Assembly (NCBI GenBank): GCA_024102665.1
Contig: JAGFJP010000103.1
Location: 85,195 to 149,194, forward strand
From: Thiogranum sp.
GTDB lineage: Bacteria > Pseudomonadota > Gammaproteobacteria > DSM-19610
Reading direction: 5' to 3'
Length of the DNA stretch: 64,000 nt
Below, in pieces: positions 46,926 through 57,476 of the stretch (positions are counted from its first letter, which is position 1; every line of letters starts with the position of its first letter). Both the position numbers and the translations under genes were made by a program. The notes under the pieces are model-generated. The model did no database searches. It was not told the origin of the DNA and saw only the letters and a program-made list of their open reading frames with translations.

Positions 46926-49238
46926 TCACATCTCCGGCGGCGCCGCAGCCAGCACTTCGCGGTTGCCGTTGGATTGCTGCGGACCGACAATCCCGGCAGC
47001 TTCCATCTGTTCAATCATGCGCGCCGCGCGGTTATAGCCGATCTTGAGGCGACGCTGGACCCCGGAGATCGAGGCGCGACGGGTTTCGGTGACAATGCGC
47101 ACCGCTTCATCGTACAGCGGATCGCTTTCGGCATCGTCTTCGGCGGACTGCCCGCCGCTGCCCGGCAGATAATCGGTGGTGGTTTGCAGGATATCTTCGA
47201 TGTAATCGGGTCCGGAGCTCTTCTTCAGATACTCGACGACGCGGTGGACTTCCGCATCACCCACGTAGGCGCCGTGCACACGCATCGGCACACCGGTGCC
47301 GGGCGCCAGGTAGAGCATGTCGCCGTGACCCAGCAACTGCTCGGCGCCGGACTGGTCGAGGATGGTTCTGGCATCCACCTTCGAGGACACCTGGAAAGCG
47401 ATGCGGGTAGGTATATTGGCCTTGATCAAACCGGTGATGACGTCCACCGACGGCCGCTGCGTCGCCAGGATCAGGTGGATTCCGGAGGCGCGCGCTTTCT
47501 GTGCCAGACGCGCGATCAGTTCCTCGACTTTCTTGCCGACCACCATCATAAGGTCAGCCAGCTCGTCGATGATCACGACGATAAACGGCAGCGGCTCCAG
47601 GGTCGGAGGTTCGGGGTTCTCGTCGAGCGCTTCCTCGGGCTTGAACAAGGGATCCGCTATCGGCTCGCCGTTATCGATAGCCTCCTGCACCTTGCGATTG
47701 TAGCCGGCGATATTGCGCACGCCCATGGCCGCCATCAGCTTGTAGCGGCGTTCCATTTCACCGACGCACCAGCGCAGCGCGTTGGCGGCTTCCTTCATGT
47801 CGGTCACCACCGGTGTGAGCAGATGCGGAATGCCCTCGTAAACCGAAAGTTCCAGCATCTTGGGATCGATCATGATCAGGCGCACTTCATCGGCCAACGA
47901 TTTGTAGAGCAGGCTCAGCACCATGGCGTTGACGGCGACCGATTTGCCCGAGCCAGTGGTGCCGGCCACCAGCAGGTGCGGCATACGCGCCAAGTCGACC
48001 ACCACCGGCTGACCGCCGATGTCCTTGCCGAGCGCCAGCGTCAAAGGCGAACCGGCTTCGTCATAATCGGAAGAGCGGATGATTTCGCTGAGTGCAACGA
48101 TCTCGCGACTTTCGTTGGGGATTTCCAGTCCGATCACGGTCTTGCCGGGAATGACTTCGACAACGCGCACACTGACTGCTGACAGGCCGCGCGCCAGGTC
48201 CTTGTCGAGATTGCTGATCTGGCTGACCTTGACCCCCGGACCCGGTTGCAGTTCAAAGCGCGTGATGACCGGCCCCGGCTGCACCGCGACCACCTCGACT
48301 TCGATGCCGAAGTCCTGCAGCTTCATTTCCACCAGGCGCGATAGCGCTTCGAGCGCGGTTTCCGAGTAACCCTCATGGTGCTCGGGCGCTTCGTCCAGCA
48401 ACGCCAGCGGCGGCAGCTCGGTATTCGGCGGCGCGTCGAACAGCTTCACCTGGCGTTCGCGCTCCACGCGTTCGCTGGGCTCCACCTTCTTGATGACTGG
48501 CTCGATGCGCGGTGGCTTGCGCACCACTTCATTGCGTTTTTCCTGTTTCGCGGCGACTTGCTCCTCACGCTGGCGCCGCGCCCGATAGGCGATCAATCCG
48601 GTTTTCAGCGCCGCCATGCGTTCCGACAACCAGGCGATGCCAAGCAGCGTCATGCGGCCGGTCCAGTCCATGACGCTGAGCCAGGAGAGGCCTGTGAACA
48701 GTGTCACGCCGGACAGAAACAACGCCAGCAGGAACAGGGTGGCGCCGGTGAAACTGAACAGCGCAGCGAGGTTGTCCCCGACCAGGTTGCCGAATACACC
48801 ACCGGCGTCCAGCGGCAGGCTGCCCGGCGGAATCTGAAAGTGCAGCGTTGCCAGACCGCAACCGGAAGCGACAGTGAGCAGGAAGCCGGCCCAGCGCACC
48901 GACAGCACGTGCATATCGATGCCACCGCTGGGCGTGCGCCCCCGGAACACCAGCCAGCCGCTGAATCCCACCATCAGCGGAAACAGGTACGCCAGGTAAC
49001 CGAACAGATAAAGGAAGACATCGGCGAACCAGGCTCCGACCACGCCACCGTAATTATGGATGTTGTGCACCGGTCCGCGGTGCGACCAGCCCGGGTCCTG
49101 GGTGTGGTAACTCATCAGCGACAGCAACAGGTAAGCCGCGAGCGCCGACAGTATGAACAAGGTGCCTTCGCGCAAACCCCGTGTGACGTGCGGATGAATT
49201 CCCTGGAATTCCGCCTTTTTTCTGCGTGCTTGAGCCAA
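46926..49238 (-). CDS. ftsK: DNA translocase FtsK
   Basis: Divisome-anchored DNA pump that resolves chromosome dimers. 770 residues: four to five N-terminal membrane helices (about 25-190), a short linker, then the motor with Walker [17 protein letters not shown] and Walker [14 protein letters not shown], and the DNA-reading gamma domain ([25 protein letters not shown]). The linker is far shorter than in E. coli (about 1330 residues total) but normal for Pseudomonas-like bacteria. The start looks like TTG at 49238 without a ribosome site. Confidence 0.95.
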   Translation of the reverse strand: MAQARRKKAEFQGIHPHVTRGLREGTLFILSALAAYLLLSLMSYHTQDPGWSHRGPVHNIHNYGGVVGAWFADVFLYLFGYLAYLFPLMVGFSGWLVFRGRTPSGGIDMHVLSVRWAGFLLTVASGCGLATLHFQIPPGSLPLDAGGVFGNLVGDNLAALFSFTGATLFLLALFLSGVTLFTGLSWLSVMDWTGRMTLLGIAWLSERMAALKTGLIAYRARRQREEQVAAKQEKRNEVVRKPPRIEPVIKKVEPSERVERERQVKLFDAPPNTELPPLALLDEAPEHHEGYSETALEALSRLVEMKLQDFGIEVEVVAVQPGPVITRFELQPGPGVKVSQISNLDKDLARGLSAVSVRVVEVIPGKTVIGLEIPNESREIVALSEIIRSSDYDEAGSPLTLALGKDIGGQPVVVDLARMPHLLVAGTTGSGKSVAVNAMVLSLLYKSLADEVRLIMIDPKMLELSVYEGIPHLLTPVVTDMKEAANALRWCVGEMERRYKLMAAMGVRNIAGYNRKVQEAIDNGEPIADPLFKPEEALDENPEPPTLEPLPFIVVIIDELADLMMVVGKKVEELIARLAQKARASGIHLILATQRPSVDVITGLIKANIPTRIAFQVSSKVDARTILDQSGAEQLLGHGDMLYLAPGTGVPMRVHGAYVGDAEVHRVVEYLKKSSGPDYIEDILQTTTDYLPGSGGQSAEDDAESDPLYDEAVRIVTETRRASISGVQRRLKIGYNRAARMIEQMEAAGIVGPQQSNGNREVLAAAPPEM

Positions 49239-50516
<1,278 letters not shown>

Positions 50517-50534
50517 CAATCCCCGGCGCAGTCG

Positions 50535-51209
50535 CTACTCGGTTTGCGCCTTGACGATCTGTTCGTAGACAAAGCCGTGTAACGCGAAAAACGCTTCCTG
50601 GTCTTTCAGGTCGAACTCCAGACCATGGTAGAAATTGCCCTCGCTCATATCGCCCTCGCTGTTGCCCACGTTGACGTTGCGCAGCATGGCCGGGAGCGAC
50701 AGCAGCTTGTCAGAACCGCCGATCCTGAACACGCAGGTCAGCGCCAGTTCATCGCCGACCTCGCCAAGTTGCTCGGCTGATGTCACCAGCGCCCCGGTGG
50801 TGCTGATATCAACTACCGTGGCGGAGCGCGGTTTTTCAGTCTTGTATGCCGGGTTATCGTTCTTGAGGGATGCAAACAGTTTCACCCGCACCCGCTGCGC
50901 CTTGCGCACCACGATCTGTTCCATCTCTTCGGGGAAGGACAGATGCAGGTAGGGGTAAGGACGCGCGCAACTGCGCAGTACCGTGCTGGCAAAACCGACG
51001 ATGCGGTTTCCCGCCATCAGGCGCACCACGAAAGGCTGGCCTTCGCGGATAATCATCACCTTGTCTTTGACACGCGGAGTCGTAACCAGCAGGCTGTGAC
51101 CGGGAAGATAGCCGATCACCTTCACCTGCAACCGGCGGCTGTCTTCGCCGTCGCGCGGCTGCAGTTGAATCGATTCGCCGATTTGCAGTTTCAGGTCGGG
51201 ATAATCCAT
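50535..51209 (-). CDS. YcgR-like flagellar brake protein (PilZ domain)
   Basis: 224 residues with two domains: an N-terminal YcgR-type barrel (about 1-105, IGESIQLQPR...) and a C-terminal PilZ domain with RKAQRVRVK (RxxxR) and DISTTGALV (DxSxxG), so c-di-GMP binding is expected. YcgR-type proteins slow the flagellar motor when c-di-GMP is high. The ATG has no Shine-Dalgarno site and a TACAAT box (51218-51223) ends 8 bases before it, so the mRNA may be leaderless. Divergent from the GNAT-like gene. Confidence 0.85.
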   Translation of the reverse strand: MDYPDLKLQIGESIQLQPRDGEDSRRLQVKVIGYLPGHSLLVTTPRVKDKVMIIREGQPFVVRLMAGNRIVGFASTVLRSCARPYPYLHLSFPEEMEQIVVRKAQRVRVKLFASLKNDNPAYKTEKPRSATVVDISTTGALVTSAEQLGEVGDELALTCVFRIGGSDKLLSLPAMLRNVNVGNSEGDMSEGNFYHGLEFDLKDQEAFFALHGFVYEQIVKAQTE

Positions 51210-51217
51210 CGCGCGCT

Positions 51218-51223
51218 ATTGTA
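51218..51223 (-). promoter_or_regulatory. -10 box of the YcgR-like gene
   Basis: TACAAT on the minus strand, 8 bases before the start codon. No recognisable -35 at the right distance. Transcription would begin within a base or two of the ATG. Confidence 0.4.
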
Positions 51224-51275
51224 AAGCAAACCCTGTTGATTCCCATACTGTTATTTGGCTAATCGGTTCTTTGCT

Positions 51276-51281
51276 TAGAAT
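51276..51281 (+). promoter_or_regulatory. -10 box of the peptidogalycan-type acyltransferase gene
   Basis: TAGAAT, 6 bases before the ATG at 51288, with only a weak -35 (TTTGGC at 16 bases). No ribosome site fits in the space, so a leaderless transcript is suggested. Confidence 0.4.
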
Positions 51282-51287
51282 GCCCTC

Positions 51288-52433
51288 ATGCAACTGAAAA
51301 TCGTCGACGATATCGCGCAGCTGGATGCCACGCAGTGGAACCGGGTGGCGGCGAGCAGCAATCCGTTCCTGCGTTACGAGTTCCTGTCCGCGCTGGAACG
51401 TCATGGCTGCGTCGGCCCCCGGCATGGCTGGCTGCCCCGGCATCTCGCGGCTTTTGACAATACGGGGACACTGGTGGGCGCAGTTCCCCTGTATATCAAG
51501 GACAACTCCTACGGCGAATTCGTGTTCGACTGGGCCTGGGCAGACGCCTACCAGCGCGCCGGTCTGCAATACTATCCGAAAGCGGTGGTGGCGGTACCCT
51601 ACACGCCCGCCACCGGGCCAAGAATCCTGACCGGCAACGATGCGGCCGGCCGCCAGGTCGCCGGCCAGCTTGTGACGCTGGCGCGGGAATGGGCACAAAG
51701 CGAAAACCTTTCATCCCTGCACTGGCTGTTCACCGATGCCGCCGATACTCAGCTGTTGCGGGAACAGGGTTACCTGCTGAGGCTGGGATGCCAGTTCCAC
51801 TGGCACAACCAGGGCTATCGCGATTTTGACGATTACCTGTCCTGTTTCAACTCGCGCAAGCGCAAAAAGGTGCGTCGCGAACGCCGCTATGTCGACGAAC
51901 AGGGCATCGAAATGCACACCGTTCACGGCGACGAAGCGACCACGGATGAAGTGCGGGTGATGCACGATTTCTACCGCAGCACCTTCGAAAAGAAGTGGGG
52001 CTACCCTACTCTGACGCTGGAGTTTTTCGAGGACATCTGCGTCAGCATGGGACGCCAACTGGTATTCTTCATTGCCCGCACGAACGCCGAAACGGTCGCC
52101 GGCGCCATCTGCCTGCGCAGCGACGACACCCTCTACGGACGCCACTGGGGGTGCTACGCGGACTACCACAGCTTGCATTTCGAGGCCTGCTATTATCAAG
52201 GCATCGATTACTGCATCCGTCAGGGTCTGAAAATGTTCGAGCCCGGCGCTCAAGGCGAGCACAAAGTCAGTCGGGGATTTCTGCCGACGGCCACCTGGTC
52301 CGCGCACTGGATCGCGCACCGTGGATTTCGTGACATCATCGCGCGCCACCTGGTGCAGGAAACGGCGGCCATGCACGAGTACATGCGCGAACTGTCGGAG
52401 CATTCGCCCTTCAGAGGAGATCGGGCGGCATGA
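51288..52433 (+). CDS. GNAT/FemAB-like acyltransferase (COG3146, 'peptidogalycan biosynthesis' family)
   Basis: 381 residues, member of the widespread COG3146/DUF482-type family, which has a doubled GNAT fold like FemAB aminoacyl transferases. Visible motifs: [13 protein letters not shown] near the N-terminus, [32 protein letters not shown] and the conserved end [15 protein letters not shown]. The biochemical role of the family is not established; a link to aminoacyl-tRNA-dependent transfer fits its neighbours aat and ate, with which it is coupled by a 4-base overlap. Confidence 0.8.
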   Translation: MQLKIVDDIAQLDATQWNRVAASSNPFLRYEFLSALERHGCVGPRHGWLPRHLAAFDNTGTLVGAVPLYIKDNSYGEFVFDWAWADAYQRAGLQYYPKAVVAVPYTPATGPRILTGNDAAGRQVAGQLVTLAREWAQSENLSSLHWLFTDAADTQLLREQGYLLRLGCQFHWHNQGYRDFDDYLSCFNSRKRKKVRRERRYVDEQGIEMHTVHGDEATTDEVRVMHDFYRSTFEKKWGYPTLTLEFFEDICVSMGRQLVFFIARTNAETVAGAICLRSDDTLYGRHWGCYADYHSLHFEACYYQGIDYCIRQGLKMFEPGAQGEHKVSRGFLPTATWSAHWIAHRGFRDIIARHLVQETAAMHEYMRELSEHSPFRGDRAA

Positions 52434-53158
52434 GTGGTCGCGGCCCGTTCTGGATTCATCCGGGTGATACCAGCCTGTCCTTTCCGGATACCAGCCTCGC
52501 GTTGCGTGAACCCGACGGCCTGCTGGCGATCGGCGGCGATCTGGCTCCGGAGCGCCTGCTGGCGGCTTACCGCAAAGGCATATTTCCCTGGTACGGTAAT
52601 GACCAGCCGATACTCTGGTGGTCGCCCGATCCTCGCACCGTGCTGTTTCCCGGACGTCTGAAGATTTCCAGGAGCCTGCGCAAGCGGTTGCGGCAGGGCC
52701 GCTTCCGCGTCACCCTGGACCGGGCTTTCGACCAGGTCATCCGGGCCTGCGCGGAACCTCGGCCCGGCAGCTCCGGCACCTGGATCACCCGCGAGATGAG
52801 CGAAGCATACTGCCGTTTGCATCAGCGGGGCTACGCCCATTCCGTGGAATGCTGGCACGACGACAGACTGGTGGGCGGTCTGTATGGCGTCGCGCTCGGC
52901 GCGGTGTTTTTCGGAGAGTCGATGTTCAGCCGCGAAACCGACGCGTCCAAAGTCGCATTCGCGCACCTGGTGAGGCAGCTCGGCGCCTGGAACTTCGCCC
53001 TGATTGACTGTCAGGTCTATTCACCACACCTGGCGACACTCGGCGCCGAACGCATTCCGCGCAGCGATTTCGTCAGACAGCTGGACCTTTTTTGCGATGC
53101 CGGATCGGCCCCGGGAACCTGGAAAGCGGATCCGGCACTCGCCGACAACCCCTGGTAA
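52430..53158 (+). CDS. aat: Leucyl/phenylalanyl-tRNA--protein transferase
   Basis: Adds Leu or Phe to proteins with N-terminal Lys or Arg, making N-degrons read by ClpS. 242 residues with the family motifs [39 protein letters not shown] and FGESMFSR. Its start overlaps the upstream gene by 4 bases, and ate follows 10 bases later; clpA and clpS lie close by on the opposite strand. Confidence 0.96.
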   Translation: MSGRGPFWIHPGDTSLSFPDTSLALREPDGLLAIGGDLAPERLLAAYRKGIFPWYGNDQPILWWSPDPRTVLFPGRLKISRSLRKRLRQGRFRVTLDRAFDQVIRACAEPRPGSSGTWITREMSEAYCRLHQRGYAHSVECWHDDRLVGGLYGVALGAVFFGESMFSRETDASKVAFAHLVRQLGAWNFALIDCQVYSPHLATLGAERIPRSDFVRQLDLFCDAGSAPGTWKADPALADNPW

Positions 53159-53168
53159 GCCGTTCAGC

Positions 53169-53945
53169 ATGGATAAAAACAGGCCATATACCGATGAAAG
53201 GGAACTGCGGTTTTTCGCAACCGCCCCGCGCCCGTGCAGCTATCTGGAAGGCCGGGACACGATTTCGGTGTTTGCGGATCCCGACGCCAGACTCACTCCG
53301 GCGATCTATCAGCAACTGGCCCGGTTCGGTTTCCGCCGCAGTGGCGACAATCTTTATGTCCCCGCCTGCCCGGGCTGCTCGCAGTGCATCCCGGTCCGCA
53401 TTCCGACAGCGCGTTTCCGACGCAGTCGCAATCAGCAGAGAATATGGAACCGCAATCGCGACCTGGTGTGCACTGTCCTGCCCGCCGAATTCAGACAGGA
53501 TCACTTCGAGCTGTATCAGCGCTACCTGGCCAGCCGGCATGCCGGCGGTGGCATGGACCAGCCGACCCGTGAAGAATACCTGGGCTTCCTGACAAGTTAC
53601 TGGAGCGAAACATTCTTTCTCGAATTCCGCAGCGGTAGCCGGCTGGCTGCCGTCGCAGCCACCGACCGGCTCGGCAATGCGCTTTCGGCCGTCTATACGT
53701 TTTTCGATCCCGACATGCAGCGGCGCAGCCTTGGAACCTACGCCATCCTGCGTCAGGTGGAACTGGCGCGTGAGATGGGCAATGACTGGCACTACCTCGG
53801 TTACTGGATTCCCGGCTGCGATAAAATGCGCTACAAGAGCCGGTTCCGGCCGCTGGAAGTTTATCGCAATGGCAAGTGGCGGACGCTGGAGCCCGGCCAG
53901 CAGATCTCCGACCTGGCCAGCGAGGCCTGGCCGGACAGTCGATAG
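53169..53945 (+). CDS. ate: Arginyl-/leucyl-tRNA--protein transferase (Ate/Bpt)
   Basis: N-end-rule aminoacyl transferase of the ATE1/Bpt family, 258 residues from the ATG at 53169. The N-terminal domain has the conserved cysteines in RPCSYLEGRD and ACPGCSQCIPVRI; the C-terminal domain has YQRYLASRH and YLGYWIPGCDKMRYKSRFRP. Bacterial Bpt enzymes attach Leu to N-terminal Asp/Glu; which amino acid this one uses cannot be told from sequence alone. A weak CCGG stem followed by five Ts (53967-53989) could end transcription. Confidence 0.92.
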   Translation: MDKNRPYTDERELRFFATAPRPCSYLEGRDTISVFADPDARLTPAIYQQLARFGFRRSGDNLYVPACPGCSQCIPVRIPTARFRRSRNQQRIWNRNRDLVCTVLPAEFRQDHFELYQRYLASRHAGGGMDQPTREEYLGFLTSYWSETFFLEFRSGSRLAAVAATDRLGNALSAVYTFFDPDMQRRSLGTYAILRQVELAREMGNDWHYLGYWIPGCDKMRYKSRFRPLEVYRNGKWRTLEPGQQISDLASEAWPDSR

Positions 53946-54032
53946 TCGATTACGAATTCACGCTGCCGGCGCCGATCCGGAAAATTTTTCTACCCACAAC
54001 GGGATAACTGGCCGTCATTCGACTCATTGGGT

Positions 54033-54038
54033 TATAAT
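54033..54038 (+). promoter_or_regulatory. -10 box of infA
   Basis: Perfect TATAAT, 34 bases before the infA ATG. No good -35 at 16-18 bases. The leader would be about 28 bases with GAG/AGGA before the start. Confidence 0.5.
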
Positions 54039-54072
54039 GCCGGGCTGATATCAATTGACATACGAGTGAGGA

Positions 54073-54291
54073 ATGGCAAAAGAAGATCATATCGAAATGG
54101 AAGGGACTGTCACCGAAACATTGCCTAACACCATGTTTCGCGTGCGGCTGGAAAACGGACACACGGTCACGGCACATATATCCGGCAAGATGCGCAAGCA
54201 CTATATCCGCATTCTCACAGGCGACAAGGTCACCGTACAGCTCACGCCTTACGACCTCACCAAGGGTCGTATCACCTACCGCGCACGCTAG
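54073..54291 (+). CDS. infA: Translation initiation factor IF-1
   Basis: 72-residue OB-fold protein that binds the ribosomal A site. Sequence [38 protein letters not shown] and the ending [13 protein letters not shown] are diagnostic. It converges with clpA with a single base between the two stop codons, so no terminator fits in the gap and the 3' ends of the two mRNAs must overlap. Confidence 0.98.
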   Translation: MAKEDHIEMEGTVTETLPNTMFRVRLENGHTVTAHISGKMRKHYIRILTGDKVTVQLTPYDLTKGRITYRAR

Positions 54292-54292
54292 C

Positions 54293-56554
54293 CTACAAAA
54301 CCTCTTCCTCTTCCCTGATATCGTGGATCAAGCGGCCGTCTTCGGCGCGGATGACCACGTAGCCGCCGTTGGCCAGCCGGCCGAACAACAGCTCTTCCGC
54401 AAGCGGTTTCTTGACGTGTTCCTGTATGATGCGCGCCATCGGACGGGCGCCCATCTTGGCATCGAAGCCGTGCTCGGCCAGCCATTCGCGGGCTGAATCC
54501 TCGAAATCGATGGTGACGCCCTTCTCCTGCAACTGGGCTTCCAGTTCGTAGATGAACTTGTCCACCACCCGGGTGATCACTGTCGGATCCAGCGCCTTGA
54601 ACTGGATGATGGCGTCGAGGCGGTTGCGGAACTCGGGACTGAACAGTTTCTTTATCGCCTCCATGCCATCGGTGGAGTGATCCTGGTGGGTGAAACCGAT
54701 GGATGGCCGGCTCATTTCCGTGGCGCCTGCATTGGTCGTCATCACGATCACGACATTGCGGAAATCGGCCTTGCGGCCATTGTTGTCCGTCAGCGTGCCG
54801 TGGTCCATGACCTGCAGCAGCAGGTTGAACACATCGGGATGGGCTTTTTCAACTTCGTCGAGCAGCAATACCGCGTGCGGATGCTTGGTAATGGCTTCCG
54901 TCAACAGGCCACCCTGATCGAAACCGACATACCCCGGCGGCGCGCCGATCAGCCGTGAGACGGTGTGGCGTTCCATGTATTCCGACATATCAAAGCGTAT
55001 CAGTTCGATGCCGAGAATCAGCGCCAGCTGACGGGTAACTTCGGTTTTACCGACACCCGTGGGTCCGGCAAACAGGAAGGAACCGATGGGCTTTTGCTCG
55101 TTGCCGAGGCCCGAGCGCGACATCTTGATGGCGCCCGCCAGGGTTGAAATCGCCTCATCCTGCCCGTACACGACCATCTTCAGATCGCGTTCCAGCGTGC
55201 GCAGCGAATCCTTGTCGGACGCGGAAACCGTCTTCGGCGGTATCCTCGCGATTTTCGAAATAATCGCTTCGATATCCGACACGCCTATGGTCTTCTTGCG
55301 CTTCGAAGGCGGCAGCAACCGCTGGTTGGCGCCGGCTTCGTCGATGACATCGATAGCCTTGTCGGGCAGGAAACGGTCGTTGATGTAGCGCGAGGACAGC
55401 TCTACCGCCGCGCGCAGCGCCCTGGCGGAATACTTGACCTCGTGATGTTCTTCAAAGCGCGACTTGAGACCCTTGAGAATACTCACCGCCTCGTCGACAG
55501 TCGGCTCCACAACGTCGATCTTCTGGAAGCGCCGCGCCAGCGCCCGGTCTTTCTCGAAAATACCGCGATACTCGTGGTAAGTCGTCGAACCGATGCACTT
55601 CAGCTCACCCGAGGCCAGCATAGGCTTGATCAGGTTGGAGGCATCCATCACGCCTCCGGATGCCGCCCCCGCGCCGATGATGGTGTGAATTTCGTCGATG
55701 AACAGGATAGCTCCGGGTTCGGTACGCAGCTGGTTGAGAACGCCCTTCAGCCGCTTTTCGAAATCGCCACGGTACTTGGTTCCCGCGACCAGCGCGCCGA
55801 GATCAAGCGCATATATCGTGCTGCTCAGCAGGACTTCGGGAACGTCGCCGTCGACGATCATCTTCGCCAGCCCTTCGGCCAGTGCGGTCTTGCCGACACC
55901 GGCTTCACCGACATACAGAGGATTGTTCTTGCGACGGCGGCACAGGATCTGGACCGTACGTTCGATTTCCGCGCGACGGCCGATGAGCGGATCGATCTTG
56001 CCCTTCATCGCCATTTCATTGAGATTGGAGGCAAACAGTTCCAGCGGTTTTTTCTGCGCACCCTCGGCACTTCCGGGACCCTCGGTTTCCGGCGCCGCTT
56101 CACCTTCCGGCTGGTCGCCGGCGATCTTGGAAATACCGTGGGAAATGTAATTCACCACGTCGAGACGGGTGATGTCCTGCTTGTTCAGGAAATAGGCGGC
56201 CTGCGATTCCTGCTCACTGAAAATGGCTACCAGCACATTCGCGCCGGTGACTTCTTTCTTGCCCGAGGATTGCACGTGGAAAACAGCGCGCTGCAGCACG
56301 CGCTGGAAACCCAGTGTGGGCTGGGTTTCACGGTTATCATTGGGCGGCAGTAACGGGGTTGTTTCCTCGAGGAAGCCGCTGAGTTCCTTGCGAAGCTTGT
56401 CAAGGTCCGCGCCGCAGGACTTAAGCACATCAACAGCGGTCGGATTGTCCATCAGGGCGAGCAGGAGGTGCTCGACGGTCATGAACTCGTGGCGCTTTTC
56501 CCTGGCATCCTTGAACGCCAGGTTGAGGGTGAATTCCAGTTCCTTACTTAACAT
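54293..56554 (-). CDS. clpA: ATP-dependent Clp protease ATPase subunit ClpA
   Basis: Unfoldase partner of ClpP, 753 residues. N-domain (1-140) that binds ClpS, two AAA+ modules with Walker A VGEAGVGKTALAEG and FAGPTGVGKTEVTRQ, and the ClpP-docking loop near PSIGFTHQD. It starts about 20 bases after the clpS stop and with ClpS degrades N-degron proteins made by Aat and Ate. clpP is not in the window. Confidence 0.97.
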   Translation of the reverse strand: MLSKELEFTLNLAFKDAREKRHEFMTVEHLLLALMDNPTAVDVLKSCGADLDKLRKELSGFLEETTPLLPPNDNRETQPTLGFQRVLQRAVFHVQSSGKKEVTGANVLVAIFSEQESQAAYFLNKQDITRLDVVNYISHGISKIAGDQPEGEAAPETEGPGSAEGAQKKPLELFASNLNEMAMKGKIDPLIGRRAEIERTVQILCRRRKNNPLYVGEAGVGKTALAEGLAKMIVDGDVPEVLLSSTIYALDLGALVAGTKYRGDFEKRLKGVLNQLRTEPGAILFIDEIHTIIGAGAASGGVMDASNLIKPMLASGELKCIGSTTYHEYRGIFEKDRALARRFQKIDVVEPTVDEAVSILKGLKSRFEEHHEVKYSARALRAAVELSSRYINDRFLPDKAIDVIDEAGANQRLLPPSKRKKTIGVSDIEAIISKIARIPPKTVSASDKDSLRTLERDLKMVVYGQDEAISTLAGAIKMSRSGLGNEQKPIGSFLFAGPTGVGKTEVTRQLALILGIELIRFDMSEYMERHTVSRLIGAPPGYVGFDQGGLLTEAITKHPHAVLLLDEVEKAHPDVFNLLLQVMDHGTLTDNNGRKADFRNVVIVMTTNAGATEMSRPSIGFTHQDHSTDGMEAIKKLFSPEFRNRLDAIIQFKALDPTVITRVVDKFIYELEAQLQEKGVTIDFEDSAREWLAEHGFDAKMGARPMARIIQEHVKKPLAEELLFGRLANGGYVVIRAEDGRLIHDIREEEEVL

Positions 56555-56575
56555 CTTGACTACCTCATCGCTCTT

Positions 56576-56896
56576 CTATGCCTCCTCCATGGCACATAAT
56601 AGCGGATGTTGGTTCTGGCGCGAGTATTCGTTTACCTGCGCGACTTTGGTTTCCGCGATCTCTCTGGTGAACACACCACATACACCCTTGCCCCGGGTGT
56701 GAACGTGGAGCATTACCTGCGTTGCCTTTTCTCTCGACATGCCGAAAATCTGCTCCAGCAACAGCACGACGAACTCCATTGGCGTGTAATCGTCGTTGTG
56801 CAGCACCACCTTGTACATCCGCGGCCGCTTGAGCTTCGGCCGCGACTCCAGCACCGAAAGTCCCTGATCTCCGGAATGTCCTGTTTCCTTTGCCAT
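56576..56896 (-). CDS. clpS: ClpA adaptor ClpS
   Basis: 106-residue N-degron adaptor. The core [20 protein letters not shown] contains the acidic pocket residues (NDD) and the following helix [21 protein letters not shown] is conserved. The ATG has no Shine-Dalgarno site; a perfect TATAAT (56904-56909) ends 7 bases before it, suggesting a leaderless mRNA. Divergent from the csp gene. Confidence 0.96.
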   Translation of the reverse strand: MAKETGHSGDQGLSVLESRPKLKRPRMYKVVLHNDDYTPMEFVVLLLEQIFGMSREKATQVMLHVHTRGKGVCGVFTREIAETKVAQVNEYSRQNQHPLLCAMEEA

Positions 56897-56903
56897 ACGC
56901 CGA

Positions 56904-56909
56904 ATTATA
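56904..56909 (-). promoter_or_regulatory. -10 box of clpS-clpA
   Basis: Perfect TATAAT on the minus strand, 7 bases before the clpS ATG; no good -35. Transcription would start at or within a base of the A of the start codon. Confidence 0.5.
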
Positions 56910-57035
56910 ACTGATCCAAACCCGCCGAAGCGTCAGAATATCAACGGTTCCGCGACAGCATACACCCGCTTTTGATTGAAGCAAACACTGTGCCTAAGCC
57001 CGTGATCTTTTAAAGGTTTCCATAATTCTCAATAC

Positions 57036-57064
57036 TTGACTAATTTGCTCGGCGGCCTAACAAT
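57036..57064 (+). promoter_or_regulatory. Promoter of the cold-shock gene
   Basis: -35 TTGACT (57036-57041) and -10 TAACAA or AACAAT (57058-57064) at 16-17 bases. It gives a leader of about 120 bases, the long 5' UTR expected for cold-shock mRNAs. Confidence 0.5.
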
Positions 57065-57092
57065 ACCAAATGCCGTTCAGGCAAAAGGAGGA

Positions 57093-57123
57093 GTCGTTCT
57101 TACGCCGCAGAGCGTGAAACGAC
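57093..57123 (+). promoter_or_regulatory. Leader hairpin of the cold-shock mRNA
   Basis: GTCGTT (57093-57098) pairs with AACGAC (57118-57123), with an inner ACGC/GCGT stem. It lies between the promoter and the csp start and may be part of a temperature-sensitive leader structure. I saw no clear cold-box sequence. Confidence 0.4.
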
Positions 57124-57191
57124 GCACTAATAAATATTGCAGATAAGCTCGGGCGCACCACCGCCTAAGAGTGCAGTGAGGATGTTCAGTT

Positions 57192-57407
57192 ATGGCAACA
57201 GGAATTGTTAAATGGTTCAGTAACGCGAAAGGCTATGGTTTCATTTCGCCGGATGAAGGTGGCGACGATATTTTCGCGCATTTCTCCGCGATTGAAATGG
57301 ACGGTTACAAAAGTCTGAAGGAAGGACAACGCGTCGAATTCGACGTGTCTGACGGACCCAAAGGTCTGCAAGCCAACAAGATTATCCTTGCTGCCACCGC
57401 GCAGTAA
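57192..57407 (+). CDS. Cold-shock domain protein (CspA/CspD family)
   Basis: 71-residue single-stranded nucleic acid binding protein with RNP1 KGYGFI and RNP2 DIFAHF. Position beside clpS and icd is that of cspD in other gammaproteobacteria; sequence alone does not separate CspD from other small Csp proteins. A long structured leader and a clear terminator (57434-57470) indicate a single-gene transcript. Confidence 0.95.
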   Translation: MATGIVKWFSNAKGYGFISPDEGGDDIFAHFSAIEMDGYKSLKEGQRVEFDVSDGPKGLQANKIILAATAQ

Positions 57408-57433
57408 CGGATAACGCAGTACCATTTGCAATA

Positions 57434-57470
57434 CCCTGCCCGCCTTTGCGGCCGGCAGGGCATTCCTTTT
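57434..57470 (+). terminator. Intrinsic terminator after the cold-shock gene
   Basis: CCCTGCC (57434-57440) pairs with GGCAGGG (57454-57460), extended by GCC/GGC after one mismatch, and is followed by a T-rich tail (57463-57474). It ends just before the icd stop on the other strand. Confidence 0.75.
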
Positions 57471-57476
57471 ATTTGC

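Noticed and set aside
46764..48182. 472-codon plus-strand frame opposite ftsK
   Set aside because: Antisense shadow of the FtsK motor; His/Arg/Gln-rich translation without known motifs.
54285..54300. tRNA-Ser gene expected between clpA and infA by comparison with E. coli
   Set aside because: Only one base separates the two stop codons, so nothing can lie there.
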